Positions 18,851 to 28,940 are shown, counted from the first letter of the stretch. The stretch is 64,000 bases of DNA from Ditibartonella apis (GCF_001952075.1 NZ_LXYU01000001.1:682001-746000); one strand, 5' to 3'. Numbers and translations: made by a program. Notes: generated from the sequence alone by a model not told the origin.

Positions 18851-20190
18851 TAGATTTCAAAAAACTCTTTCAGCCATCAGATTTCGAAAACTGCAAAATT
18901 GTCATTGCCGCTGTTTCAGGTGGCGGGGATTCGACGTCTCTTTTATTTCTTCTGCGCGATTATTTGAAAGAACTGGAAAATCCGCCCGAACTCATCGCTG
19001 TCACAGTTGATCACCGTCTGCGTCCCGAATCTGCGGCCGAGGCCGAAGAAGTCGGAAAACTGTGTAAGCGTCTTAACGTGAAACATGAGACCGTTTGCTG
19101 GGCAGATGCAAAGCCGCAAACCGCCTTGTCTCATGAAGCTCGGATCGCCCGTTATGGCTTACTCTTTTCTGTTGCCGAGAAAGTCGGGGCAAGCGTTATC
19201 ATGACCGGCCACACTTTGAATGATCAGGCCGAGACATATGAAATGCGATTGCATCGCGGTAGTCATCGCGGTCTTGCCTGTATGCCGCGTGAATCCCTTC
19301 TTATGCGCAAAATACGCTTGATCCGGCCACTTTTGGGAGTGAAGAGACAAACATTACGGGAATATTTGCGCTCGATCAACCAGGATTGGATTGACGATCC
19401 GACGAATGAAAACCCTCATTATGAACGGGTGCGCATCCGCAAACGTTTGAAGGATGAAGATGTCGACGCTATTGCAAAAAAAGTCGAAGAGGCGGCAACT
19501 TTCAGGCGCGCTCAAAGTAAAGCTGCCGCTCGGCTTATTGATAAACTCGGCATAACAATGCAACATGCCTTATGTACGATAAGCGAAGTGTCGGACGAAC
19601 AGTTGAATGATCCGCAATTTCCTTTTGTTATGGGTGTTCTTGCGTCAATCATCGGCGGCTCGCAAGTTCTTGCAAGTGATTCACAAGTCGATTTTCTGAA
19701 AAACCAGTTCTCGAAGAAACGCACATCTCTTTATCATTTCACGTTGCTTGGAACAGTCATCGAGCTCAACGGTAAAAATATCAGATTGTGGCGTGAGGCA
19801 AGAAACCAGACAGCAAGTGTTGCCGGTGCCCATTCTTCAATCATCTGGGATGGTCGCTATCGAATTGATAACCGGTCGGATAATGCTATACGGGTGAATG
19901 TTCCTTCACTTTGCGATATAAAAGCGGTGGCTCAAGAACAAAATATCAACAATCGGTCGATCCATTTTCTCTCGCTACAGACAGCGCTAGCGATTTTCAG
20001 CCGGTCGGGAATTGATATTCCAGCTCTTACCGGAAAACTTGTTCATGCAGAAAATCTCACCTGTAAAAGATTTATGCGTCCTTTCGGTTGGCTCATCTCG
20101 TCGGATGATTATCCGCTTTTTAAAATATTAAGCCGTTTTTTCGAAGTCACCTTGTCGACATCGCAAGAAAATGACCAAAAAGCTGGATGA
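18841..20190 (+). CDS. tilS: tRNA(Ile)-lysidine synthase
   Basis: 449 residues. Attaches lysine to C34 of the tRNA-Ile(CAU) anticodon so that it reads AUA; essential in bacteria. The PP-loop ATP motif is AVSGGGDSTSL (residues 24-34), followed by VDHRLRPES and the GHTLNDQAET region that binds ATP. I chose GTG at 18841, which overlaps the cpoB stop by 10 bases and places the PP-loop at its usual distance from the N-terminus. A longer in-frame start at 18751 lies deep inside cpoB and is unlikely. Confidence 0.93.
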   Translation: MSIIDFKKLFQPSDFENCKIVIAAVSGGGDSTSLLFLLRDYLKELENPPELIAVTVDHRLRPESAAEAEEVGKLCKRLNVKHETVCWADAKPQTALSHEARIARYGLLFSVAEKVGASVIMTGHTLNDQAETYEMRLHRGSHRGLACMPRESLLMRKIRLIRPLLGVKRQTLREYLRSINQDWIDDPTNENPHYERVRIRKRLKDEDVDAIAKKVEEAATFRRAQSKAAARLIDKLGITMQHALCTISEVSDEQLNDPQFPFVMGVLASIIGGSQVLASDSQVDFLKNQFSKKRTSLYHFTLLGTVIELNGKNIRLWREARNQTASVAGAHSSIIWDGRYRIDNRSDNAIRVNVPSLCDIKAVAQEQNINNRSIHFLSLQTALAIFSRSGIDIPALTGKLVHAENLTCKRFMRPFGWLISSDDYPLFKILSRFFEVTLSTSQENDQKAG

Positions 20191-20291
20191 AACATCATGA
20201 AAGCTCATCTTCAGCCTTGGCAAGGCAACTTCAAGCACATATGTTACATTAAAATTATCCAATAGAGCGTAATAGATCGAGTGGACCTAAT

Positions 20292-22442
20292 ATGAATCCA
20301 AATTATCGTTCCTTCCTGATATGGGGGATCATTGCACTCTTGCTGATTACTTTATTTTCGTTTTTTAACGGCAATAGTCAGCAAGCTGGCGCAGGAGAGA
20401 TAACGTATTCAGACTTTCTGAAGCGGGTTGATAATAAAGAAATCAAAACCGTTACCATGCAGGGACAACGGTTGACCGCTGTTACAACCGATAACAGAAC
20501 AGTTCTTTCTTTCGCTCCTAATGATCCCGGTCTTGTCGAACGTCTTGAAAGCAAGAACGTCAATGTCAGGGCGCAACCTGAAAGCACCGGAAACAGCACG
20601 TTTATGAATTTGCTTTTCTCGCTTTTGCCGGTTGTCATCCTGATCGGCGTATGGATTTTCTTCATGCGCCAGATGCAAGGCGGATCGCGCGGAGCGATGG
20701 GGTTCGGCAAGTCCAAGGCAAAACTGCTGACAGAGGCGCATGGCCGCGTAACATTCAAGGATGTTGCGGGCGTCGATGAAGCCAAACAGGATCTGCAGGA
20801 AATTGTCGAATTTCTGCGTGAACCGCAAAAATTCCAGCGTCTTGGTGGTCGTATCCCTAGGGGGGTCCTGCTTGTTGGCCCGCCCGGAACAGGTAAAACA
20901 TTGCTTGCCCGTTCGGTCGCCGGTGAAGCCAATGTGCCGTTTTTCACAATTTCCGGTTCGGATTTTGTTGAAATGTTTGTCGGCGTTGGTGCAAGCCGTG
21001 TTCGCGACATGTTCGAACAGGCAAAAAAGAATGCGCCATGTATCATTTTCATTGATGAAATTGATGCCGTCGGCCGTCATCGCGGTGCCGGTTTTGGCGG
21101 TGGCAATGATGAACGCGAACAGACGCTGAACCAACTTCTTGTCGAAATGGACGGGTTCGAGCCGAATGAAAGCATTATTCTCATTGCCGCAACCAACCGT
21201 CCTGATGTCCTTGATCCGGCATTGTTGCGTCCGGGGCGTTTTGACCGGCAGGTGGTTGTTCCCAACCCCGATGTTGCAGGGCGCGAGGAAATTCTCAAAG
21301 TCCATGTTCGCAATGTGCCTTTGGCGCCGAATGTCGATTTGAAGATTGTGGCGCGCGGTACACCGGGATTTTCCGGTGCCGATTTGATGAATCTTGTCAA
21401 CGAAGCCGCACTTATGGCAGCGCGGCGTGACAAACGTTTGGTCACCATGCAGGAATTCGAGGATGCCAAAGATAAAGTCATGATGGGAGCGGAACGCCAT
21501 TCCGCCATGACACCGGCAGAAAAAGAGCTGACAGCTTTTCACGAAGCCGGACACGCCATTATCGCAATCAATATGCCGGCAGCCGATCCGGTGCACAAAG
21601 CAACGATTGTCCCGCGTGGTCGTGCACTTGGTATGGTTATGCAATTGCCGGAAGGTGACAAATATTCGATGAGTTACCGCTACATGATTTCGCGTCTGGC
21701 AATCATGATGGGTGGTCGTGTCGCCGAAGAATTGAAGTTCGGCAAGGATAACATCACTTCCGGAGCTTCTTCCGACATTGAACAGGCAACAAAGCTTGCC
21801 CGTGCGATGGTCACACGCTGGGGCTTTTCCGACGAACTCGGCAAGGTTACCTATGGCGAAAGTCAGGAAGATATGTATCTTCAGGGTGGCGGGCGTAACC
21901 AGCAGGTTTCGGAAGAAACAGCAAGGGTTATTGATTCCGAGATACGCCGTCTTATCGACGAAGCCTATCAGACAGCAAAACAAACTTTGACGTCAAAAAA
22001 GAAACAATGGGTTGCTCTTGCTGAAGGTTTGCTTGAATACGAGACCCTTACAGGTTCGGAAATTCAGGAAGTCATTAATGGCAAACCGCCTTCACGCGAT
22101 ATGGGCAAGGATTCACCGACACCCCATGTATCAAGTGTTCCGAAAGCCGGAAAAACACCTGAAAAACCCAAAGCCGATCATTCAAAGTCGGTTGTTGTAA
22201 GGGCAAAAGCTGTTTCCAATGCGGCCGACAAGGTTGATGAAAAGCGAGAGGCTTCCGACAAGTCCGAAACAGCAAAAACTGCGGTTGAGAAAAAGCCGAC
22301 AAGGACCAGAAAGACGACGAAAACGTCAAAAACGTCAAAGTCTCTAAAGTCCGAAAAAACGGTAAAAAAAGCTGAAAAGCCATCAAACAAATCGGCTGAA
22401 ACAGAAACCGACACCGACAATCCGGATGACAAAAAGGCCTGA
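20292..22442 (+). CDS. ftsH: FtsH, membrane-bound ATP-dependent zinc protease
   Basis: 716 residues. Two N-terminal membrane helices (about 8-25 and 105-125) flank a periplasmic domain. An AAA+ ATPase follows with Walker A GPPGTGKT (196-203) and Walker [11 protein letters not shown] (about 253-262), then a zinc protease with HEAGH (417-421). It degrades membrane and regulatory proteins such as misassembled SecY or LpxC. The last 100 or so residues are a Lys/Ser/Thr-rich, probably disordered tail not found in the Escherichia protein. The tail keeps the normal reading frame and codon flavour. tilS lies just upstream. Confidence 0.97.
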   Translation: MNPNYRSFLIWGIIALLLITLFSFFNGNSQQAGAGEITYSDFLKRVDNKEIKTVTMQGQRLTAVTTDNRTVLSFAPNDPGLVERLESKNVNVRAQPESTGNSTFMNLLFSLLPVVILIGVWIFFMRQMQGGSRGAMGFGKSKAKLLTEAHGRVTFKDVAGVDEAKQDLQEIVEFLREPQKFQRLGGRIPRGVLLVGPPGTGKTLLARSVAGEANVPFFTISGSDFVEMFVGVGASRVRDMFEQAKKNAPCIIFIDEIDAVGRHRGAGFGGGNDEREQTLNQLLVEMDGFEPNESIILIAATNRPDVLDPALLRPGRFDRQVVVPNPDVAGREEILKVHVRNVPLAPNVDLKIVARGTPGFSGADLMNLVNEAALMAARRDKRLVTMQEFEDAKDKVMMGAERHSAMTPAEKELTAFHEAGHAIIAINMPAADPVHKATIVPRGRALGMVMQLPEGDKYSMSYRYMISRLAIMMGGRVAEELKFGKDNITSGASSDIEQATKLARAMVTRWGFSDELGKVTYGESQEDMYLQGGGRNQQVSEETARVIDSEIRRLIDEAYQTAKQTLTSKKKQWVALAEGLLEYETLTGSEIQEVINGKPPSRDMGKDSPTPHVSSVPKAGKTPEKPKADHSKSVVVRAKAVSNAADKVDEKREASDKSETAKTAVEKKPTRTRKTTKTSKTSKSLKSEKTVKKAEKPSNKSAETETDTDNPDDKKA

Positions 22443-22462
22443 ACTTTATTTTAAAAACTTTG

Positions 22463-22494
22463 AAGCGGCTTGATAACCTCAAGTCGCTTTTATT
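22463..22494 (+). terminator. terminator of ftsH
   Basis: An 11-bp stem (AAGCGGCTTGA with TCAAGTCGCTT, one G-T pair) with loop TAACC is followed by a T-rich tail. It begins 21 bases past the stop. Confidence 0.85.
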
Positions 22495-22673
22495 TTGTTC
22501 AAGCGCTGTTATGTTAACCGTGTCTTGATAATTCCGGCCTTTATAACCTTTGTTTGGTGAAGCAATGATTGGTTTTTTTACTAAAAATTGTTAATCGGAA
22601 CAAAAGAGACTGGTGTATGAGTGGCTGACAGAATTTTATCGAACTTGGAATTTTGTCGAAAAAGGAAAATATA

Positions 22674-24026
22674 ATGGCGTTTAAATATTTCGGTACCGAT
22701 GGAATAAGGGGGAAAGCCAATACATTTCCGATGACCGCGGATGTGGCTATGAAAGTCGGTATGGCGGTGGGTATTCTTTTTCGCAGCCAAGGGCGACCGG
22801 GAAGAGTGGTGATCGGGAAAGATACACGTCTTTCGGGCTATATGCTGGAAAATGCAATGGTTGCAGGCTTTACAGCAAGTGGCATGGAAGTGTTTCTTCT
22901 GGGGCCAATTCCCACACCTGCCGTTGCAATGCTTTGCCGTTCGCTGCGTGCCGATGTTGGCGTTATGATTTCGGCTTCACACAATCCTTTTTTCGATAAT
23001 GGTATAAAATTATTTGGTCCCGACGGTTTCAAGCTTTCCGACGAAATCGAGTTGAAGATCGAGAAACTTATTGAAACCGATATGACCAACGAACTTGCCG
23101 GCCAATCGCAAATCGGTCGGGCAAAACGTGTTGAAGGTGACATTTATCGCTATATCGAATTTGCCAAACGTACGTTGCCGCGCGATGTCCGGCTGGACGG
23201 TATGCGGATTGTTGTCGATTGTGCCAATGGTGCGGCCTATAAAGCAGCGCCGCTTGCTTTGTGGGAACTCGGTGCGGAAGTTGTGACACTAAGCGATAAG
23301 CCGACAGGTACAAATATCAATGAAGATTGCGGTTCGACTCACCCGATTGCTTTGATGCGTAAAGTTCATGAAGTCAGGGCAGATGCGGGTATCGCACTTG
23401 ATGGTGATGGCGACCGCGTGGTGATGGTTGATGAAACCGGTGCCATTATCGACGGAGACCAGTTGATGGCAGTCGTTGCCGAACGTTGGCTGGAAAATGG
23501 TCTGTTAAGAGGGGGCGGCATCGTTGCAACAGTGATGTCCAATCTCGGACTTGAAAGGTTTCTCGCCAAAAAAGGGTTGACCATGGCAAGGACCAAGGTT
23601 GGCGACCGTTACGTTGTCGAATATATGCGCCAGCACGGTTTTAATGTTGGTGGTGAACAATCGGGTCATATCGTGCTATCCGATTACGGCACAACCGGAG
23701 ATGGTTTGGTGACATCGCTACAAATACTGGGATGTGCGAAAGAATCTCAAAAACCGATGAGCGAGCTTTGCCATCGCTTCGAGCCGGTTCCGCAAGTCTT
23801 GAAGAATGTTCGTGTTTCTGAAGGTAAGCCCCTTGAAGAAGCTCATGTCAAAGACGTTATTAAAAACGTCGAAAAGCGTTTGGGGAAAAACGGTCGTCTG
23901 GTTATCCGTCCGTCGGGAACCGAGCCGCTCATCCGTGTTATGGCCGAAGGTGATGATGAACGTCTGATCGGTAATGCGGTTGACGAGATTGTTGATGCGC
24001 TAAAGAAGGTGAGAGACGCCGCCTGA
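22674..24026 (+). CDS. glmM: phosphoglucosamine mutase
   Basis: 450 residues. Interconverts glucosamine-6-phosphate and glucosamine-1-phosphate, the entry to UDP-GlcNAc for wall and lipopolysaccharide synthesis. Signatures: N-terminal [13 protein letters not shown], the phosphoserine loop ISASHNP with active Ser at residue 102, metal-binding DGDGDRV near 241-247, and the sugar loop GEQSGH. I chose the ATG at 22674, which follows AAAGGA; an in-frame start at 22653 would add only seven residues. The ftsH-glmM order is common in proteobacteria. Confidence 0.97.
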   Translation: MAFKYFGTDGIRGKANTFPMTADVAMKVGMAVGILFRSQGRPGRVVIGKDTRLSGYMLENAMVAGFTASGMEVFLLGPIPTPAVAMLCRSLRADVGVMISASHNPFFDNGIKLFGPDGFKLSDEIELKIEKLIETDMTNELAGQSQIGRAKRVEGDIYRYIEFAKRTLPRDVRLDGMRIVVDCANGAAYKAAPLALWELGAEVVTLSDKPTGTNINEDCGSTHPIALMRKVHEVRADAGIALDGDGDRVVMVDETGAIIDGDQLMAVVAERWLENGLLRGGGIVATVMSNLGLERFLAKKGLTMARTKVGDRYVVEYMRQHGFNVGGEQSGHIVLSDYGTTGDGLVTSLQILGCAKESQKPMSELCHRFEPVPQVLKNVRVSEGKPLEEAHVKDVIKNVEKRLGKNGRLVIRPSGTEPLIRVMAEGDDERLIGNAVDEIVDALKKVRDAA

Positions 24027-24072
24027 CGGGTTTGTGAAGCGCCGAGAAAACCTTCGACATTTGCGAATTTTG

Positions 24073-24104
24073 AAAAAGCAGCCTTAAAATGGCTGCTTTT
24101 TTTT
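24073..24104 (+). terminator. terminator of glmM
   Basis: The stem AAAAGCAGCC/GGCTGCTTTT with loop TTAAAAT is followed by a long T run, about 45 bases after the glmM stop. Confidence 0.9.
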
Positions 24105-24245
24105 ATGCTTTTTTGAGCCTTCATATGCATTTTATTTATGGAAAATAGATGGTTAAAAATTATGGTTAAGAACGTCTTAACCAATCATGTTTAAAAAGCC
24201 TCATGAGAAGATAAAGGCACTTGCGTCTTGTTTTGAGGCTTGAAA

Positions 24246-24974
24246 ATGAAATTTTGCTTTGCGCTTATTGGAGCATTGTCGGTACTTGGTTCAACTCAGG
24301 TGCGGGCTGCGGATATCGACCTTGACAAGGTTCCCGAAGTTGCCATTACAGCTGAAACCATTCCCTTCTATGTGAAAGCATATGCCGGCGTAAGTATGGC
24401 TGATATCAATAAAGTCGATAAATTCGATTCGGGCGAAGCAAGCAGCAATTATCACTGGAAAAATAAAGGTGATATGGATAACGCCTTTCTTGGCGGGGTC
24501 GGTTTGGGTTATCGTCTTAACGATATTGTTCGCGTTGACGGCACAGTCGAATATCGCGCCAAAAATACAACAACTGCACGTGACCGCGATTTTGATACGA
24601 CAAGAAAATATGAAGGTGATGTGGCCTCAACCGTCTTGATGGCAAATGCTTATGTCGACCTTGTAACTTATCATAATGTCACGCCTTATATCGGGGCAGG
24701 CCTTGGGGCAAGTGCCAATCGTGTGAGCAACTTCGAAGTGGATACTTCTAGGCAAAACTATCAAGCAGCATCAAATACCGAATGGGATCTTGCTTTTGCA
24801 GTTCATGCTGGCGTCGGTATCAAACTTTCCCGTCGTGTTATTTTCGATATCGGATATAGCTATAGCGATTTGGGCGACGCAAAAACTCAAGATATTTCCG
24901 GAAGCGGTTCTCTCAAGCTTGATCATCTGACATCCCACGATGTAAAAGTGGGTATAAGATATGCTTTCAATTAG
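24246..24974 (+). CDS. outer-membrane beta-barrel protein (Omp25/Omp31-like)
   Basis: 242 residues: a signal peptide ending near STQVRAAD, then alternating hydrophobic/polar strands such as AYAGVSMADIN, GGVGLGYRLNDIVRVDGTVEYRA, YVDLVTYHNVTPYIGAGLGAS, FAVHAGVGIKLSRRV and a C-terminal VKVGIRYAFN ending in an aromatic-Asn pair. This is the eight-stranded barrel layout of small porin-like proteins of the Omp25/31 and heme-binding protein group in Bartonella and Brucella. The in-frame TTG at 24240 is less likely than this ATG, which has GAGG upstream. The ligand is unknown. Confidence 0.8.
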   Translation: MKFCFALIGALSVLGSTQVRAADIDLDKVPEVAITAETIPFYVKAYAGVSMADINKVDKFDSGEASSNYHWKNKGDMDNAFLGGVGLGYRLNDIVRVDGTVEYRAKNTTTARDRDFDTTRKYEGDVASTVLMANAYVDLVTYHNVTPYIGAGLGASANRVSNFEVDTSRQNYQAASNTEWDLAFAVHAGVGIKLSRRVIFDIGYSYSDLGDAKTQDISGSGSLKLDHLTSHDVKVGIRYAFN

Positions 24975-24993
24975 GTGACCGGAGAATTGGATC

Positions 24994-25028
24994 AAAAAAA
25001 CCGGCTGTTGTACAACCGGTTTTTTAAA
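24994..25028. terminator. bidirectional terminator between convergent genes
   Basis: A hairpin AAACCGG-CTG-TTG/CAA-CCGGTTT, with a 3-base bulge and a very short loop, has A and T runs on both sides. It separates the barrel protein gene (plus) from the holin-like gene (minus). Confidence 0.82.
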
Positions 25029-25048
25029 AATCATTTTCTATTATAATT

Positions 25049-25486
25049 TTATGATTTCCGGTCTTTATCTTTATTCCGGAACATCAACGCTGCCAATCCG
25101 ATAAGTGGAACTGCAAGCGCAAGCGTTTTTTTGTTTTTCAATATGGCAGGAACGGCAGCGACAAGAGATGCAGCCACAAGGTTGAAACGCTCGTCATTCA
25201 TCTGCTCGTCATAGACTTTGCGTCTTTTGGCAGCGATGGAACGCCCGACTAAAAATACAACGAGCGCAACGATGAGCCAGAAGGCAAAAATAATAGTAGC
25301 CGATAAGATAGGCGAGACAACCCAACTCAGTGCAATAAATGCTATAACGCAAAGGAATGTCACTGCAAAAAACAGCGACAATCCGATCAGAAAATAGCAA
25401 ATTGCCTGATTACGCGTCGATTTGACTGCTGTTTTCACGCTGCCATTTGCCAAACCGCCAATAAGCGGCGCGATAAGCCGCAACAT
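25049..25486 (-). CDS. phage-holin-family / YqjE-like membrane protein
   Basis: 145 residues with two strong membrane helices (about 30-55 and 60-82) and a third hydrophobic segment near 122-135, followed by a short basic tail. It lies 3 bases after an ElaB/YqjD-like gene. That pairing is characteristic of the YqjD-YqjE membrane stress proteins and of what databases call the phage holin family, superfamily III. There are no other phage genes nearby, so a lysis role is unlikely. Function is inferred only from arrangement. Confidence 0.65.
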   Translation of the reverse strand: MLRLIAPLIGGLANGSVKTAVKSTRNQAICYFLIGLSLFFAVTFLCVIAFIALSWVVSPILSATIIFAFWLIVALVVFLVGRSIAAKRRKVYDEQMNDERFNLVAASLVAAVPAILKNKKTLALAVPLIGLAALMFRNKDKDRKS

Positions 25487-25489
25487 ATT

Positions 25490-25801
25490 TTAACGCCGCA
25501 TCAAGAGAGCAAGAATAAAGCCGACACCGGCTGCTGCAGCGAGGCTTGCAATCGGTTTTTCACGTATACAATTGCACAATTGTCCTTGCACGTCGCCAAT
25601 CTTTTCTTTCGCCTGCGAGATAGCTTCTTCACCATTTTCTTTGGCCGATGCGTAAAGTTTTTCGGCCTTTCCTTTGGCCGCGGTCATTTTTTCGGAACCC
25701 AAGTCATTCAATGAGGAATGGATATTGGAAACCTCTTTCTTCAATTGCTCGAATTGTTCTTGAAGACTTTTTTCGGCTGGTGTCGCATTTTCTTTAGGCA
25801 T
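25490..25801 (-). CDS. ElaB/YqjD (DUF883) family protein
   Basis: 103 residues: a charged, helical N-terminal two-thirds with coiled-coil character (KSLQEQFEQLKKEVSNIHSSLND) and a C-terminal membrane helix of about 18 residues (PIASLAAAAGVGFILALLM) ending in Arg-Arg. The family is tail-anchored in the inner membrane, and in Escherichia YqjD binds ribosomes in stationary phase. It is the first gene of a two-gene unit with the holin-like protein. Confidence 0.8.
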   Translation of the reverse strand: MPKENATPAEKSLQEQFEQLKKEVSNIHSSLNDLGSEKMTAAKGKAEKLYASAKENGEEAISQAKEKIGDVQGQLCNCIREKPIASLAAAAGVGFILALLMRR

Positions 25802-25984
25802 ATTGTTTTCTCCTGCTTTTAAGAATGGATGATCGTGCGAGAGTTTTCGGACGATGTACTTTAATTACATAGTTATTGCGTTGGTTTTTTCCACTTTTTT
25901 TGCAAACTCGGGCAAGAATAAACTGTAAACGAAAATAAAAATCTGGGAAAAAGAGACGGAGAACTATTTTTCGGGAGGCAATAA

Positions 25985-27265
25985 TTGACAAATACCGACG
26001 ATCGCAAATTATTGCGCGAACTTTTTGATTGTGCAGTCGCTGCTGCCAATCCAGAATATTTGATGGAAAAATTTTTGCCGAAAAAGCCGAAGGGCAGGAC
26101 AATTGTTGTCGGGGCCGGAAAAGGCGCGGCCCAAATGGCTTTGGCACTTGAAAAAATATGGGCCAAGGCCGGTTATGGCAAGCTCGAAGGTGCAGTTGTT
26201 ACCTGCTACGGTTGTGGTGTGGAGCTTGGTTCGATTGAAGTTCTGGAAGCTTCCCACCCTTTGCCGGATGAGAACGGGCTAAAGGCTGCAAAAAAGCTGG
26301 TCAAACTTGTTCAAGGATTATCATCCGACGACGTTGTGATTGCTCTTATTTGTGGTGGTGGCTCGGCCCTGCTGCCGCTGCCGCTTGAACCTTTGACGCT
26401 TGCCGACGAAATCGGGATCAATGAGGCATTGTTGAAAAGTGGTGCTCCTATCGGTGCAATGAATACCATCAGGAAGCATTTGTCACAAATCAAGGGGGGG
26501 CGGCTTGCACTTTATGCTGCGCCCGCCCGCGTCACAAGTTTTATTGTGTCGGATATTCCCGGTGACATTGCCTCGCAAGTTGCTTCAGGACCGACAGTTG
26601 CCGATTGGTCAACACGAGAGGACGCACTCAAATTTATAAACCAGTACCATATTGCGTTGCCGCAAAAAGCTATCGAAGTTTTGAATAGCAAGTTTTCTGA
26701 TGCCCCGACCCCTGATAATCCGGCTTTTGAAAGAAATGCAACCTATATTGTTGCATCGGCTGCGACATCGCTTCAAGCTGCCGCAAATTACGCGCGCAAA
26801 GCAGGATTGAATGCCGCTATTCTCTCCGATTCGATAGAAGGTGAAGCAAAAGATATCGCCCTGATGCATGCTGCAATTGCCCGTGAGGTTGCTTTGAAAA
26901 ACCGGCCTTTCGAAAAACCTGTTGTCCTGCTTTCGGGCGGTGAAACGTCTGTTACAATTAAAGATGACCACGGCAAGGGCGGAAGAAACAGTGAATTTCT
27001 GCTGTCATTTGCTATGGCAATAGAAGGCAGACACGAAATTACAGCACTTGCTGCCGATACGGATGGTCGTGACGGGAGCGAATTCAATGCTGGAGCTTTT
27101 TGTGATGCTAACACAGTTGTGCGTCTCAAACAGAAAGGCGTTGACCCTGCGATTTTTCTTTCAAAACACGATGCGTGGACCGCATTCAATATTCTTGGCG
27201 ATCTTCTTGAGACAGGCCCGACAGGAACCAATGTTAATGACTTTCGCGCAATTCTTGTCCGGTAG
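25985..27265 (+). CDS. glycerate 2-kinase (DUF4147/MOFRL family)
   Basis: 426 residues. Phosphorylates D-glycerate to 2-phosphoglycerate with ATP. The N-terminal DUF4147 domain has VGAGKGAAQMA near residue 40 and ALICGGGSALLPLP near 120. The C-terminal MOFRL domain has LLSGGETSVT near 316, GGRNSEFLLSFA near 330 and ALAADTDGRDGS near 355. I accept the TTG at 25985 because a strong GGGAGG precedes it by 5 bases. It is related to the ttuD/garK2 type used in tartrate, hydroxypyruvate or serine-cycle metabolism. No other genes of those pathways are adjacent. Confidence 0.92.
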   Translation: MTNTDDRKLLRELFDCAVAAANPEYLMEKFLPKKPKGRTIVVGAGKGAAQMALALEKIWAKAGYGKLEGAVVTCYGCGVELGSIEVLEASHPLPDENGLKAAKKLVKLVQGLSSDDVVIALICGGGSALLPLPLEPLTLADEIGINEALLKSGAPIGAMNTIRKHLSQIKGGRLALYAAPARVTSFIVSDIPGDIASQVASGPTVADWSTREDALKFINQYHIALPQKAIEVLNSKFSDAPTPDNPAFERNATYIVASAATSLQAAANYARKAGLNAAILSDSIEGEAKDIALMHAAIAREVALKNRPFEKPVVLLSGGETSVTIKDDHGKGGRNSEFLLSFAMAIEGRHEITALAADTDGRDGSEFNAGAFCDANTVVRLKQKGVDPAIFLSKHDAWTAFNILGDLLETGPTGTNVNDFRAILVR

Positions 27266-27339
27266 TTTTGACAAAACGGTTCGAGCTTTACATGAAAATT
27301 TTGTTCCGCGAGAAAATATGTTTGATATTTGTTTAAACA

Positions 27340-27354
27340 TGACTTGATTTATCA
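27340..27354 (+). promoter_or_regulatory. candidate RirA iron-responsive operator (IRO)
   Basis: TGA-CTTGATTTA-TCA fits the rhizobial IRO pattern TGA-N9-TCA and lies 54 bases upstream of exbB. The pattern has only six fixed bases, so chance occurrence is common; the ExbB context is what makes it credible. Confidence 0.4.
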
Positions 27355-27407
27355 TATTAAATTTTGTTAATTAATCGCCATCGAATTGAAGTTCAGGAAC
27401 GAGAACG

Positions 27408-28430
27408 ATGATGAGATTTTTTAGAAGCCTCGCAATGACTGTAACATTTCTATGTTTGGTCGGCGGCTACGCATCAGCACAAACTGAAGTGACCGGGACG
27501 AATAATGGGCAGCTATTGCAAGCTGGTGACCAGGCCTTGCAAACCGGCGGAAATGTGTCGCAACCCGCGGCAAGGACCGTTCAAACCGGTGAAGATGCTT
27601 TGAAAGTAGGCGAACAAGCATTGCAATCGGCAGCTTCGCAGAGTTCGAATGCGGCTCAAGCAACGATCGAAACAGCCAAGCAGGCAGCTGACCACTTTGC
27701 AGCCTCCATTCCCCACGACCTCTCGCCCATCGGTATGTTCCTGAACGCAGACTGGGTCGTTAAAGTAGTCATGGTCGGTCTAGCACTCGCCTCGGTTGCG
27801 ACCTGGGTTATTTTTATTGTCAAACTCATTGAAGTATCGGCTGTTAAAAGACGTGCAAGAAGAGCTATGCAGCAGGTCAATCGTGCGGGAAGTCTTTCCG
27901 AACTTGCCTTGGCAGTCAAAAATGACAAAGGCGTCGGCTCACGCTTGGTACAGGCTGCACAAGATGAAGTGGAAGCTTCGCTGGCAGCTGTGGATTCGGC
28001 AGGAACCGATGGCTTGAAAGAAAGACTGGGTTCGGTTCTCTCGCGCATTATTTCTGCTTCCGGTCGTCATGTCGCATTCGGAACCGGTGTTTTGGCAACA
28101 ATCGGCGCCATCGGCCCGTTTGTCGGACTTTTCGGAACTGTATGGGGCATCATGAATTCCTTTATCGGTATTTCCCAAGCGCAAACAACCAATCTTGCTG
28201 TTGTGGCTCCGGGTATTGCCGAAGCACTTCTTGCAACGGCTATCGGACTTGTCGCAGCCGTACCTGCCGTCATCATCTATAATGTCTTTGCCCGTTTGAT
28301 CACCGGCTATCGTCAACAACTCATCGATGTTTCTGCAGGGATTGAACGTCTGGTAAGCCGTGATCTCGACTTCCGTAAGGTCAAGCGTGAAACAGCAGCA
28401 AGACCGAATCTGTCGATTGCCGCGGAGTAG
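27408..28430 (+). CDS. exbB: ExbB, proton channel of the TonB energising system
   Basis: 340 residues: a cleavable signal peptide (about 1-25, ending YASAQT), an extra periplasmic Gln/Ala-rich segment (about 25-100), then three membrane helices with GPFVGLFGTVWGIMNSFIGIS and [24 protein letters not shown]. The N-terminal extension distinguishes this long ExbB form from TolQ. With ExbD it energises TonB-dependent uptake of iron complexes and heme. exbD starts 6 bases later. The upstream IRO-like site suggests iron control. Confidence 0.94.
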   Translation: MMRFFRSLAMTVTFLCLVGGYASAQTEVTGTNNGQLLQAGDQALQTGGNVSQPAARTVQTGEDALKVGEQALQSAASQSSNAAQATIETAKQAADHFAASIPHDLSPIGMFLNADWVVKVVMVGLALASVATWVIFIVKLIEVSAVKRRARRAMQQVNRAGSLSELALAVKNDKGVGSRLVQAAQDEVEASLAAVDSAGTDGLKERLGSVLSRIISASGRHVAFGTGVLATIGAIGPFVGLFGTVWGIMNSFIGISQAQTTNLAVVAPGIAEALLATAIGLVAAVPAVIIYNVFARLITGYRQQLIDVSAGIERLVSRDLDFRKVKRETAARPNLSIAAE

Positions 28431-28436
28431 GACGAG

Positions 28437-28868
28437 ATGGCGACAAAACTTTCAGATCTTGACAATGATGAACTTGATGTCAGCCATGAAATCAATGTGA
28501 CACCGTTTATTGATGTTATTCTGGTTTTGCTCATCATTTTCATGGTTGCGGCACCTCTGGCAACAAGCGATATTCCGGTGCAACTGCCGACATCCTCAAC
28601 ACCTGCGCAACCAAAGCCGGATAAACCGGTCTATATAACATTGCAGCAGGACAAATCACTTTATGTGGGTGAAGAAAAAGCGTCACTGGAAAAACTTAAA
28701 GAAACGCTTGATCGGCTCACTTCAAACAATCATGAAGAAAAAATCTTCATTCGGGGTGACGCAAGTGTGGAATATAGCGGCATTGTGGCCCTTCTTAACG
28801 AATTGCGCGCGGCCGGCTATACAAAAATAGGTCTTGTCGGTTTGGAAAAAGCGCCGGCAGCACAGTAA
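28437..28868 (+). CDS. exbD: ExbD, motor component of the TonB energising system
   Basis: 143 residues with one N-terminal membrane helix carrying the conserved aspartate ([20 protein letters not shown]) and a periplasmic domain (KIFIRGDASVEYSGIVALLNEL). It partners ExbB in the proton-driven motor. A tonB gene usually follows, but here a terminator comes 33 bases after the stop and the next gene is fdhE, so TonB must be encoded elsewhere if the system works. Confidence 0.95.
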   Translation: MATKLSDLDNDELDVSHEINVTPFIDVILVLLIIFMVAAPLATSDIPVQLPTSSTPAQPKPDKPVYITLQQDKSLYVGEEKASLEKLKETLDRLTSNNHEEKIFIRGDASVEYSGIVALLNELRAAGYTKIGLVGLEKAPAAQ

Positions 28869-28900
28869 CTACGCTATCAAGAAACATCGCATTGAACGCT

Positions 28901-28940
28901 CGCACTTGAAGCTTGGATTGGCTTCAAGTGCGTTTTATTT
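28901..28940 (+). terminator. terminator of exbB-exbD
   Basis: A 12-bp perfect stem (28901-28912 with 28921-28932) is followed by GTTTTATTTT. It isolates the exb genes from the formate dehydrogenase region. Confidence 0.9.

Noticed and set aside
20409-21983. 524-codon open frame on the minus strand inside ftsH
   Set aside because: It lies wholly inside ftsH, which has all expected motifs; its protein is rich in Cys, His and Phe, as expected from the reverse strand of a conserved AAA protein, and resembles no family.
25049-25801. Phage holin gene suggesting a prophage remnant
   Set aside because: No other phage genes nearby; the pairing with a DUF883 gene fits the YqjD-YqjE type of stress membrane proteins.
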